Shown here: in pieces, positions 18,215 to 26,242 of the stretch
Position numbering within the stretch: the stretch's first letter is position 1
Layout of the letters: every line of letters starts with the position of its first letter
From: Sphingobacterium sp. CZ-2
GTDB lineage: Bacteria > Bacteroidota > Bacteroidia > Sphingobacteriales > Sphingobacteriaceae
NCBI RefSeq assembly: GCF_004526235.1
Contig: NZ_CP038159.1
Span: forward strand, 1,550,001-1,614,000
Direction: 5' to 3'
DNA length: 64,000 nucleotides
Made by a program: the position numbers and the translations under genes
Notes under the pieces: generated by a model
Seen by the model: only the letters and a program-made list of their open reading frames with translations
The model's database searches: none
What the model was told of the DNA's origin: nothing

Positions 18215-18252
18215 TGGGAATTGAATGGAGGGGAATTGAATGAAGGGACCCT

Positions 18253-18537
18253 CGTCATTGCGAGGAACGAAGCAATCTTCCATCATGTCATGCTGAGCGT
18301 AGTCGAAGCATCTGTTCGTTAGTAACCGTACAGATCCTTCGACGATGCTCAGGATGACAAAGGGCATTCAGGATGACAAAGGGCATTCAGGATGACAAAG
18401 GGTGCGCAACGTGACAAAGGCCAAAGATTGCTTCGTCGTACCTCCTCGCAATGACGTGGTTCCTCGCAATGACGCAAAAACCTCCTCGCAATGACGTGGT
18501 TCCTCGCAATGACGCAAAAACCTCCTCGCAATGACGC
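18253..18537. repeat. Nested-palindrome intergenic repeat element, copy 2
   Basis: This accounts for most of the 347-base gap between the DUF1080 gene and the GNAT-nitrilase gene. Outer left arm 18253-18279, inner left arm 18284-18313 (TGCTGAGCGTAGTCGAAG), inner right arm 18332-18362 (TCCTTCGACGATGCTCAGGA), outer right arm 18423-18456, then tandem copies of the arm end. The arrangement and orientation match copy 1 at 8958. A 19-bp unit beginning AGGATGACAAAGGGC is repeated at 18351 and 18370. No coding potential beyond repeat-derived Arg/Cys-rich frames. Confidence 0.8.
18441..18537. repeat. 40-bp exact tandem duplication in repeat copy 2
   Basis: The 40 bases 18441-18480 are repeated without change at 18481-18520, followed by a 17-base partial copy. 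Each unit holds two copies of TCCTCGCAATGACG. There are no unique spacers, so it is not a CRISPR array; it looks like recent slippage or unequal exchange. Confidence 0.9.
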
Positions 18538-18561
18538 TAAGCCTTAAAAAATTACCCCAGC

Positions 18562-20070
18562 CTACTTCAACAAATTAACTGAATACAAATCCTTCCTTCT
18601 ATCCTGCAAGATCTTCACCGTCCCATACTCATGCAAATCCTTCAGCGCTGATAAATCCACATCCGCAATCAACACCATCTCCGTATTCGGTGTTGCTTCC
18701 GCCTTGATCGCATTATTCGGAAACGCAAAATCAGAAGGCGTAAAAACAGCCGATTGCGAATATTGAATATCCATATTATTTACCCGTGGCAAATTCCCCA
18801 CAGATCCCGCTATCGCCACATAACACTCATTCTCAATCGCCCTAGCCTGCGCACAAGACCTCACCCGAATATATCCATTCTGCGTATCTGTCATATAAGG
18901 CACAAACAAAATCTGCATCCCTTGATCCGCCAAGATCCTGCTCACCTCCGGAAATTCCACATCATAACAGATCAATAAACCCACCTTACCACAATCCGTA
19001 TCAAACACCTTTACTTCACTTCCACCTACCAAGCCATAATACTTAAACTCATTCGGTGTAATATGGATCTTCTTGTACGAATCCAAACTACCGTTCCTAT
19101 GGCACAGGTAAGAAATATTATACAACTTTCCGCGCTCCATGATCGGCATGGATCCCGCAATGATGTTCACATTATACGAAACCGCAAACTGCTGGATCCG
19201 CTCAATGATCTCCTTGGTATGTTCTGCCAACTTCTCCATCGCCAAACGCTCCGGAAGCTCATTGTAAGGACTCATCAACGGCGTATTGAAAAACTCCGGA
19301 AACATGATGAAATCCGTGTTATAATCACTCACCGTATCCACGAAAAACTCTACCTGATCATAAAATTCCTGAAGATCCTTAAAAGAACGCATCTGCCACT
19401 GCACCAATCCTAAACGTATCGTCTGCTTAGAGGCCGAAAACGATTTGGACAAAGGTTCATAGTAAATGTTATTCCATTCCAATAAGGTAGCCACCTCCAT
19501 GGATTCCGAATCCTCCGGAAGATAATTCTTCAAAATCTTCTTCACGTGGAAATCATTCGACAACTGGAAGGTCAAGGTCGGATCATAGATTTCTTTGCGT
19601 TTTACCTTTTCGATATAGGTACGCGGGGTCATGCTATCCGCATAGTTATGGTAATTCGGGATACGACCACCTGCAATGATCCGTTGAAGGTTCATCGCCT
19701 CACATAATTCCTTACGCGCATCGTACAATCGACGGCCTAAACGTAACGAACGGAAATCCGGATGCACAAATACCTCGATCCCGTAAAGGGTATCCCCTTC
19801 ATTATCGTGTTTCTCAAAGGTACCATCATCGATTATCGCGTAGTATTTATCGTATATATTGGTTTTTTGCGAATCCAAAAGAATGGATAAGGCACAGGCC
19901 ACCACTTTTCCATCCACTTCCACCGCAATCTGTCCATCCGGAAAAATATCCACCAGATCAACAATATTCTCTTTTGTCCACACATCCCCTAACCCTTGGT
20001 ATGCCTCGGTCATAGAGTTTTTTAAATCCTTGTAATCTTTCTTACTAAGGTTCCTTACTTTAATATCCAT
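18562..20070 (-). CDS. GNAT N-acetyltransferase / carbon-nitrogen hydrolase fusion protein
   Basis: 502 residues with two enzyme domains. Residues 1-190 form a GNAT acetyltransferase (acetyl-CoA binding loop near VFVHPDFRSLRLGRRLYDAR). Residues 215-502 form a nitrilase-superfamily amidohydrolase with its complete Glu-Lys-Cys triad: FPEFFNTPL (E259), YKKIHITPNE (K334) and LLICYDVEFPE (C368). The same domain order is known from Bacillus YhcX-type proteins, whose substrate is not settled. Proximity of the two activities suggests sequential acyl/amide chemistry on one metabolite, but this is inference. The gene stands alone on the minus strand; a degenerate 11-bp array lies directly upstream. Confidence 0.9.
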   Translation of the reverse strand: MDIKVRNLSKKDYKDLKNSMTEAYQGLGDVWTKENIVDLVDIFPDGQIAVEVDGKVVACALSILLDSQKTNIYDKYYAIIDDGTFEKHDNEGDTLYGIEVFVHPDFRSLRLGRRLYDARKELCEAMNLQRIIAGGRIPNYHNYADSMTPRTYIEKVKRKEIYDPTLTFQLSNDFHVKKILKNYLPEDSESMEVATLLEWNNIYYEPLSKSFSASKQTIRLGLVQWQMRSFKDLQEFYDQVEFFVDTVSDYNTDFIMFPEFFNTPLMSPYNELPERLAMEKLAEHTKEIIERIQQFAVSYNVNIIAGSMPIMERGKLYNISYLCHRNGSLDSYKKIHITPNEFKYYGLVGGSEVKVFDTDCGKVGLLICYDVEFPEVSRILADQGMQILFVPYMTDTQNGYIRVRSCAQARAIENECYVAIAGSVGNLPRVNNMDIQYSQSAVFTPSDFAFPNNAIKAEATPNTEMVLIADVDLSALKDLHEYGTVKILQDRRKDLYSVNLLK

Positions 20071-20183
20071 ATATTATTTGCTTTCAATGCCTGAAAACGG
20101 CAATACTATTCTAAAACAAATCCTATTCCAAAAAACCAAACAACAGCTAATAATTCTGCTTTTCAGAATATTGATCGAAATGT

Positions 20184-20298
20184 ATGCTAAACCTATGTTT
20201 TCGGGGTAAAATCAAGGCCTTAGCATACTTAAAGCATGATTTAGTATACCTAACATACGAAAAACATACTTTAGGTATACTTTCACCATACTTTCAGG
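20184..20298. repeat. Degenerate 11-bp tandem array A
   Basis: ATAC or ATG words recur at 20184, 20195, 20225, 20236, 20246, 20255, 20266, 20277 and 20288, mostly 11 bases apart. The last units read ATACTTTAGGT, ATACTTTCACC and ATACTTTCAGG. It lies in the 246-base gap between DUF3467 and the GNAT-nitrilase gene. Related arrays occur at 38182 and 60145. Confidence 0.7.
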
Positions 20299-20316
20299 GC
20301 GAACCAAGAAGGCTGC

Positions 20317-20637
20317 TTATGCTTCGCCTTTAGGTCCTCCAAAGTTCAATGGGAATGGAAAATCCTTGGAATTGATCGGTCCATTCTGCCCTTCGAAACG
20401 TTGTATATTTTCCTGCAATGCATTCAATAATTGTTTGGCATGCTCTGGTGTCAAAATCACCCGCGATTTTACCTTAGCCTTAGGAACTCCAGGCATCAAA
20501 CGTATAAAATCCAATACAAACTCTGTATTCGAATGCGTAATGATCGCCAAATTTGAATATACCCCTTCTGCCATCTCCTCGGTTAGTTCAATACTGATCT
20601 CTGGGTTTTCGGGTAAGTTCTGATTGTTGTTATCCAT
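20317..20637 (-). CDS. DUF3467 domain-containing protein
   Basis: 106 residues, cytoplasmic, acidic N-terminus. The DUF3467 core is clear: EGVYSNLAIITHSNTEFVLD (residues 24-43), then MPGVPKAKVKSRVILTPEHAKQLL (about 49-72). The family is small and widespread, with no assigned reaction. It lies 19 bases after the M42 peptidase gene on the same strand, so they are probably co-transcribed. No signal peptide or membrane segment. Confidence 0.9.
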   Translation of the reverse strand: MDNNNQNLPENPEISIELTEEMAEGVYSNLAIITHSNTEFVLDFIRLMPGVPKAKVKSRVILTPEHAKQLLNALQENIQRFEGQNGPINSKDFPFPLNFGGPKGEA

Positions 20638-20656
20638 GTTTATAAATCGTTAATAA

Positions 20657-21772
20657 TTATTTGCTGAATGTTCTAAAATCCTGATCCTTTTTAATGGAAA
20701 GTACCATTTCATAAATCAATCGGATGACATTGTCTACGTCTTCCTTATGGATCATCTCCACCGTGGTATGCATATAGCGCAAAGGTAAGGAAATCAGCGC
20801 AGAAGGAACCCCGCCATTGGAATAGGCAAAGGCATCGGTATCCGTTCCTGTCCATCTGGAGGAAGCTTGGCGCTGGATGGGGATATTATTTTGCTGAGCC
20901 ACCTCGATCAGTTGCCTGTTCAGGTTGATCTGCACTGCCGGCGCATAGGAAACCACCGGTCCTTTCCCACAGGCAAGATCGCCTTGTGTAATCTTATTGA
21001 TCATTGGGGTATTGGTATCATGCGTAACATCCGTTACGATCGCCACATTCGGCTTGATGTATTGGGAGATCATTTCCGCACCACGAAGTCCGATCTCTTC
21101 CTGAACAGAATTTACTATGTACAATCCGAAAGGCAATTTCTTCTTGTTCTCCTTCAATAAACGAGCTACCTCCGCAATCATAAAACCGCCTGCACGGTTA
21201 TCCATCGCGCGACCAACATAATAACGATCGTTCAATACCATGAATTCATCTTCATAGGTAATCACACAACCCACATGAATACCCAATTCTTCCACCTCTT
21301 CCTTGGAAGTACATCCGCAATCCAGGAAGATGTTCTTCAACGATGGAGATTCTTCTTTTTCACCCGAACGGGTATGGATAGCCGGCCAGCCAAAGACTGC
21401 TTTTACAATGCCCTTATCGGTATGGATGTTCACTCTTTTGGATGGAGCGATCTGATGGTCAGAACCACCATTTCGGATCACATAGATCAACCCATCCTTG
21501 GAGATGTAATTGACAAACCAGGAAATCTCATCCGCATGCGCCTCGATGACCACTTTATAAGTTGCCTTCGGATTGATGATCCCCACTGCAGTACCGTAAT
21601 TATCGATGTAGGTTTCATCCACATAAGGTTTTAGGTAATCTAACCACATACGTTGTCCAGCCCATTCGAAACCTGTTGGGGAAGGATTATTGATATATTT
21701 TTCAAAAAACTGAAGTGATTCGGCGGTTACCACACTTGGTCTTTCTTCCTCTAATACTTTCTTTTTTGCCAT
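20657..21772 (-). CDS. M42-family metallo-aminopeptidase
   Basis: 371 residues from the ATG at 21772 (MAKKKVLEEE); the frame continues 7 codons upstream to 21793 without a better start. M42 (FrvX/PepA-like) enzymes are cytoplasmic di-metal aminopeptidases forming large oligomers. Family signatures: VVIEAHADEISWFVNYI (first metal His/Asp), GRAMDNRAGGFMIAEV (bridging Asp), NSVQEEIGLRGAEMI (catalytic and metal Glu pair), VTDVTHDTNT (metal Asp) and the C-terminal PLRYMHTTVEMIHKEDV (metal His). It is sometimes mislabelled endoglucanase M. Divergent from lgt, with the intergenic region of about 90 bases shared; DUF3467 follows in the same operon. Confidence 0.92.
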   Translation of the reverse strand: MAKKKVLEEERPSVVTAESLQFFEKYINNPSPTGFEWAGQRMWLDYLKPYVDETYIDNYGTAVGIINPKATYKVVIEAHADEISWFVNYISKDGLIYVIRNGGSDHQIAPSKRVNIHTDKGIVKAVFGWPAIHTRSGEKEESPSLKNIFLDCGCTSKEEVEELGIHVGCVITYEDEFMVLNDRYYVGRAMDNRAGGFMIAEVARLLKENKKKLPFGLYIVNSVQEEIGLRGAEMISQYIKPNVAIVTDVTHDTNTPMINKITQGDLACGKGPVVSYAPAVQINLNRQLIEVAQQNNIPIQRQASSRWTGTDTDAFAYSNGGVPSALISLPLRYMHTTVEMIHKEDVDNVIRLIYEMVLSIKKDQDFRTFSK

Positions 21773-21865
21773 TTGTATTCGTTTATGCTGCACAAAATAA
21801 GTATTTCCTTAATTTTCGCAAAAATAAATCCGAAACCTTATCTTTACCGCATATTATTATTCAAC

Positions 21866-22705
21866 ATGATTGACCTGTTAAGTTTTATCCATTGGGAGCC
21901 TAAACCCGAAATATTTAGCATAGGAAGCTTTGGCGTACGTTATTACTCGCTTTGTTGGTTGTTGGCTTTTGTGGCATCCTACTTCTTGATGCTGAATGTT
22001 TTCAAACGTGAAGGAAAATCCCAGGACCTGTTAGATCAATTGACCATCTATATTTTTATAGGTACTTTGGTTGGTGCTCGTTTAGGACACTGTTTCTTTT
22101 ACGATTGGGCATATTTTAAGGATCATTTCATTGAGATCTTCATTCCCATGCAGAAAGTGAACGGCTCTTGGCAATTGACCGGTTTTACGGGTTTGGCAAG
22201 TCATGGTGGTGCCGTAGGGATTTTGACCGCCATGTGGTTATTCGCCCGGAAAAGTAAAACGAATTTCATGTGGGTGGCCGACCGCCTTTCCTTGGTTATC
22301 CCGGTTGCCTGTGCGTTTATCCGTTTGGGGAACTTCTTCAATTCGGAAATGATCGGAAATCCAACCGACCTTCCTTGGGCAGTTGTTTTTGGCCATGAGG
22401 ATAATATTCCACGTCATCCGGCGCAATTATACGAAGCACTTGCTTACGTGATCAGTTTCTTGATCCTATGGGGCATCTATAAGAAAAACATACATCCAAA
22501 ACCTGGTAAACTATTCGGTCTGATGTTGATTCTATTGTTCACCGCCCGTTTTGTGATTGAATTTGTGAAACTGGACCAAGTGGATTTTGAAGCAGGCATG
22601 GCCTTGAACATGGGACAATGGTTAAGTATTCCATTCATCCTACTAGGGTTCTACTTTTTATTGAGAACACCAAAAGAACCGCAAAAAGTTCAGAATAAAA
22701 GATAA
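21866..22705 (+). CDS. lgt: Phosphatidylglycerol--prolipoprotein diacylglyceryl transferase
   Basis: 279 residues from the ATG at 21866; an upstream extension to 21773 overlaps the M42 gene region and is not lgt-like. An integral inner-membrane enzyme that attaches diacylglycerol to the lipobox cysteine of prolipoproteins, the first step of lipoprotein maturation. About seven membrane helices. Diagnostic sequences: FGVRYYSLCWLLAF, GTLVGARLGHCFFY, the catalytic GLASHGGAVGIL and the Lgt signature RLGNFFNSEMIGNPTDLPW. Several lipoproteins in this window would be substrates. It ends in a strong hairpin terminator. Confidence 0.96.
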   Translation: MIDLLSFIHWEPKPEIFSIGSFGVRYYSLCWLLAFVASYFLMLNVFKREGKSQDLLDQLTIYIFIGTLVGARLGHCFFYDWAYFKDHFIEIFIPMQKVNGSWQLTGFTGLASHGGAVGILTAMWLFARKSKTNFMWVADRLSLVIPVACAFIRLGNFFNSEMIGNPTDLPWAVVFGHEDNIPRHPAQLYEALAYVISFLILWGIYKKNIHPKPGKLFGLMLILLFTARFVIEFVKLDQVDFEAGMALNMGQWLSIPFILLGFYFLLRTPKEPQKVQNKR

Positions 22706-22710
22706 TCTTC

Positions 22711-22736
22711 GCCCTGCCATTAGGCAGGGCTTTTTT
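22711..22736 (+). terminator. Terminator of lgt
   Basis: A perfect 8-bp GC-rich stem (GCCCTGCC, 4-base loop, GGCAGGGC) is followed by six T. It ends only 13 bases before the start of the next gene. Confidence 0.9.
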
Positions 22737-22749
22737 AGCTCATTACACC

Positions 22750-23946
22750 TTGAAAAACAGAAAAACAACATTATTGATTCTAGGGCTTCTATCTGCAATA
22801 GGTCCTTTTTCCATCGATCTTTACCTGCCGGCATTCGATATCATTGCGCAAGATTTTAATACCAATGTAGAAAATGTACAATTATCCCTGACCTCCTTTT
22901 TCATCGGGATTGCCTTCGGACAGATGATATATGGTCCTTTATTGGATAAGTACGGTCGGAAGAAGCCTTTATTGGTGGGTTTAGGTATTTATGTAGTCGC
23001 ATCCATTCTATGTGCCTTTACCCGAGACATCAATCACTTGATCTTATTACGTTTTCTGCAGGCATTGGGTTCTTGCGGGGGGATGGTTGGTGCCAGAGCG
23101 ATGGTTGCGGACTATTATTCCAGCAGAGAAGCAGCACGGGTATTCAGTTTATTAATGTTGGTGATCGGGGTATCGCCTATCCTAGCACCCAGCATAGGTG
23201 CTTTTATGCTTCAACACTTGGATTGGCATTATATCTTTATATTCCTGACCATTTTGGCGGCAGTGATCTTATTGGGTACCAAGTTCCTTTTACCGGAAAG
23301 TTATGCCGGGAACAAAGAGCTGTCCCTCAAACCAAAATCCATCCTTTCCAACTTTTGGCAGGTCCTTTCCAATAATACCTTTATCTCCTATTGTTTGATC
23401 GGATCCATATCCTCCGCAGGAACATACGCTTATTTGGCAGGCTCTTCCTTCATCATGCAAACCTTGTTCGGACTGAGCAAAAGTCAATATGGATTGGCCT
23501 TTGCGTTCATTGCTTCGGCCATGATCATTGCCACCCAGATCAACCGCTGGTTATTGAAAAAACACAGCTCTGCGAGGATTTCTTTGATTGCTAATATCTG
23601 GCAGGCATGTATCGGCATCTGTATGGTCATCGCCTTAAGCTTGAATCTGCTGACCTTTCCGACCCTGTTGATCCTGATCTTTTTGTTTCTGTTCGGGTAT
23701 GGATTTATCTTTCCGAATACCTCTGCCATCGCGTTATCCCCATTCAAAGGTTTAGCAGGCAGTGCATCGGCACTATTGGGATGTATTCAAATGGCTATTG
23801 GCGCATTGGCTTCGGCGGTGGTGAGCCTATTGCATAACAGTACAGCCTGGCCTATGCTATCGGTGATGGCATTTGGGGCCGTGGCTTCCCTAGTATTGCA
23901 CCTGTTTGTAAGAAGGTTTGTGAAAACAAATACAGAATTGGCCTAG
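22750..23946 (+). CDS. Bcr/CflA-family MFS drug exporter
   Basis: 398 residues, 12 predicted membrane helices. The Bcr/CflA type is shown by the N-terminal LGLLSAIGPFSIDLYLPAF and the MFS motif A loop GPLLDKYGRKKPLLVGL; motif C-like SPILAPSIGAF follows in TM5. Such H+ antiporters export drugs such as bicyclomycin or chloramphenicol, or dipeptides and cysteine. The start is a TTG at 22750, as no in-frame ATG precedes the first helix. This places the start 13 bases after the lgt terminator, so either the promoter lies inside lgt (TACTTTTT at 22652-22659 is close to consensus) and transcripts must pass the hairpin, or expression depends on read-through. Confidence 0.88.
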   Translation: MKNRKTTLLILGLLSAIGPFSIDLYLPAFDIIAQDFNTNVENVQLSLTSFFIGIAFGQMIYGPLLDKYGRKKPLLVGLGIYVVASILCAFTRDINHLILLRFLQALGSCGGMVGARAMVADYYSSREAARVFSLLMLVIGVSPILAPSIGAFMLQHLDWHYIFIFLTILAAVILLGTKFLLPESYAGNKELSLKPKSILSNFWQVLSNNTFISYCLIGSISSAGTYAYLAGSSFIMQTLFGLSKSQYGLAFAFIASAMIIATQINRWLLKKHSSARISLIANIWQACIGICMVIALSLNLLTFPTLLILIFLFLFGYGFIFPNTSAIALSPFKGLAGSASALLGCIQMAIGALASAVVSLLHNSTAWPMLSVMAFGAVASLVLHLFVRRFVKTNTELA

Positions 23947-24356
23947 AAACTTGCTAAGGCCAATCGGTATCCATCCAATCCGAAACCAACGATTATACCT
24001 TTACAGTTCTTGGAAAGATAAGAATGATGGCGGAATGTTTCGCGTTGATGTACATTGGAAATATGCACCTCAATGACCGGCGTAGTGATGGCTGCAATGG
24101 CATCGGCTATTGCTACAGAAGTATGCGTATAAGCTCCTGCATTCAACACCACCCCATCAAAATTAAATCCGATTTCGTGTAATTTATCGATGATCGCACC
24201 TTCGGAATTACTCTGAAAATAGCTCAGCTCCAAACCTGGAAACTTCGCTTTTAATTCCTCCAGATAGGATTCAAAAGATTGATCGCCATAAATACCTTTT
24301 TCACGGACACCTAACAAGTTTAGGTTTGGACCATTGAGGATTAATATTTTTTTCAT
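23943..24356 (-). CDS. aroQ: Type II 3-dehydroquinate dehydratase
   Basis: 137 residues, cytoplasmic dodecameric enzyme of the shikimate pathway (3-dehydroquinate to 3-dehydroshikimate). Hallmarks: the N-terminal NGPNLNLLGVREKGIYGDQ with the catalytic Tyr and flexible-loop Arg, LNAGAYTHTSVAIADAI (substrate-binding Asn, His), and EVHISNVHQRETFRHHS (catalytic His, Arg). It overlaps the 3' end of the MFS gene by 4 bases, convergently. It lies about 27 kb from the aromatic operon at 50.6-56.1 kb, so the shikimate genes are split in this genome. Confidence 0.96.
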   Translation of the reverse strand: MKKILILNGPNLNLLGVREKGIYGDQSFESYLEELKAKFPGLELSYFQSNSEGAIIDKLHEIGFNFDGVVLNAGAYTHTSVAIADAIAAITTPVIEVHISNVHQRETFRHHSYLSKNCKGIIVGFGLDGYRLALASF

Positions 24357-24409
24357 GAATTGAAGATATGCTCTAAAGATAATGTTAAGCGCTAAAGATA
24401 CTATAATCC

Positions 24410-26050
24410 CTACATATCTCCATAGAAGTTACGGAAACTAGATCGTAGACCTACATTGATCACGCCTGATTTCTGTGTTGCTGCGCCTTCGATTCTATTG
24501 TATCGTTGGGTATAGCCCACTTCAAAACGAAGATTATATTTCGGGTTCAATACATAGGCAACTTTCATATCCGCATAGAACAGATCGTTCTGTATACCTT
24601 GACCGATTTTGTTGCCATAGGTATTTGGTGCGGTTTGATAGCTCTGGAAGATATCTCCACCATAATTTACAAAACCACCCATACCGTCTGCTGGGTCTGT
24701 ACCGTAACGGCTATATAAGCCTTGGGCAGAGAAATCGAAACGGTTCCAAGAGTAGTTCACTAAACCAAGGAGCTCACGGAAGTTAGCACCCCGAGGGTGT
24801 GCCAATGGCTCTCCCCTGTTGGAATAATTGGAGATGGACACAAAGTGCTGGTAAGTATAAGGACGAACCATATTGTATTCACCCAAGATATTCAGGTTCT
24901 GTACGCCAAAGATGTTGAAGGCTTTAGCTCCTAACTGAGCACCCCATTTATTATGTACATAGCCATTATTGGCAAAGAATTCCTTAGCGGTGAATTCACC
25001 CAATAAAAACTGTCCATATACGGTTGCATTATTAAGCACCTTGTATTTGGCATTCAGCCCTAGGAACATTTTATCTGGTGAGGATCGGTTGGAGTTTTCT
25101 ACGGCTCTAATGAACATGACCGGATTCAGGTAATTAAAATCAAAACCTCTTTTTCCAGCCTGTGTTTTATTCGCCCAAACCACCGATTGGAAAAAACCAA
25201 TGGATAAACGGTTGGTCACGTTATAATCTAAATATTGAAATGCTCCCCATTTGATGCCATCACCATAACGGTTTCCAGAGTTCATGGAATCAATCCTTGG
25301 GTTGCGAGGGTCGTTCATATACGCCCAAATGGAGGTATATTGGACATTTCCTACTTTACCGGTTAATTTCAGATGAGCATAATTGGAGGAAAAGTCGGAT
25401 AATAACACGGAACGGTAACCATCACCGATGAAGTTCTTATCATAGGCCAATGTCGCCTGCAGGTAATCACTGAAATCATAGGTCAGGTTGGCTGTTGCAT
25501 ACATCCAATCCTTTTCCTTGCCGAGGTGGTTCTTTGAAGCTGCTTGGCCAGGTACGACCATGGATTTCTGCACATACTCATCGATATAATGCGGGAATAC
25601 GGCTTGGTTTTCAAAGAAATTACCATAAAAGGTAAATTTATCTTTAATATTTACTCCAGCTTGTATACCGCGGGTATTCAACCAGGTTGTTCTTTTATCG
25701 GCGTTGATCAATTCCTTACCGATCATAAAATCCGGTAGAACATCCAGGTAAAAAGTATGGTCATCTTTTTCCACCTCTATCAAATGTTCATTAAAGACCT
25801 TACGCATGAACCAATTATCCGAATTGACAGGATGCAGGGATTGAATGGAATCCATTTTCTCCAATAATCGGCCTTTGAACAAATAAGGCTTGGAAGACGT
25901 ATGGTATCGGGTATCTACGGAATATAACTCTTCGTCGTATTTTTGGTAATGTTGGTACGAGTATGGTTGATTTTTTACTTGTGCCTGCGAGGTATTGAAA
26001 TAGGCCATGCCCAACAATCCAGCAAACACATAGGTTAATGACTGTTTCAT
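24410..26050 (-). CDS. Outer-membrane beta-barrel protein, RemB/Wzi-like
   Basis: 546 residues with a signal peptide (MKQSLTYVFAGLLGMAYFNT, cleavage near SQAQ). The mature region contains many amphipathic beta-strands of the type seen in large outer-membrane barrels (LKLTGKVGNVQYTSIWAYMND, FNLRFEV-like C-terminal strands, final RSSFRNFYGDM). Overall length and composition fit Bacteroidota proteins annotated as gliding-motility RemB or capsule-assembly Wzi-like, but I could not verify this and no gliding or capsule gene is adjacent. Monocistronic, divergent from the GH125 gene with a 190-base AT-rich gap. Confidence 0.6.
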   Translation of the reverse strand: MKQSLTYVFAGLLGMAYFNTSQAQVKNQPYSYQHYQKYDEELYSVDTRYHTSSKPYLFKGRLLEKMDSIQSLHPVNSDNWFMRKVFNEHLIEVEKDDHTFYLDVLPDFMIGKELINADKRTTWLNTRGIQAGVNIKDKFTFYGNFFENQAVFPHYIDEYVQKSMVVPGQAASKNHLGKEKDWMYATANLTYDFSDYLQATLAYDKNFIGDGYRSVLLSDFSSNYAHLKLTGKVGNVQYTSIWAYMNDPRNPRIDSMNSGNRYGDGIKWGAFQYLDYNVTNRLSIGFFQSVVWANKTQAGKRGFDFNYLNPVMFIRAVENSNRSSPDKMFLGLNAKYKVLNNATVYGQFLLGEFTAKEFFANNGYVHNKWGAQLGAKAFNIFGVQNLNILGEYNMVRPYTYQHFVSISNYSNRGEPLAHPRGANFRELLGLVNYSWNRFDFSAQGLYSRYGTDPADGMGGFVNYGGDIFQSYQTAPNTYGNKIGQGIQNDLFYADMKVAYVLNPKYNLRFEVGYTQRYNRIEGAATQKSGVINVGLRSSFRNFYGDM

Positions 26051-26242
26051 AAATAAATTTCCGTTTATTTGCGCTATTCTATCAAATTCTATTCCTAAAT
26101 ATCCCGCAAGTTACTTTTAATAATTAAGCTTCCCCTATTTTAAGTTCAATAAGTAGCTAAAACGTTAATTCAAACTTCTTATTTTACAGTACAATTTGTA
26201 TATTGCGGTAATAAATCATCGTGAAACCCCTATAAACTAAAT

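Noticed and set aside
18349..18531. Open frame rich in Arg, Cys and His on the minus strand
   Set aside because: It is only a translation of the intergenic repeat units (HCEE/VIAR periodicity), like the frames at 30605-30890.
18441..18537. CRISPR-like short tandem repeats
   Set aside because: The 40-bp units are directly contiguous with no unique spacers, and no cas gene is present.
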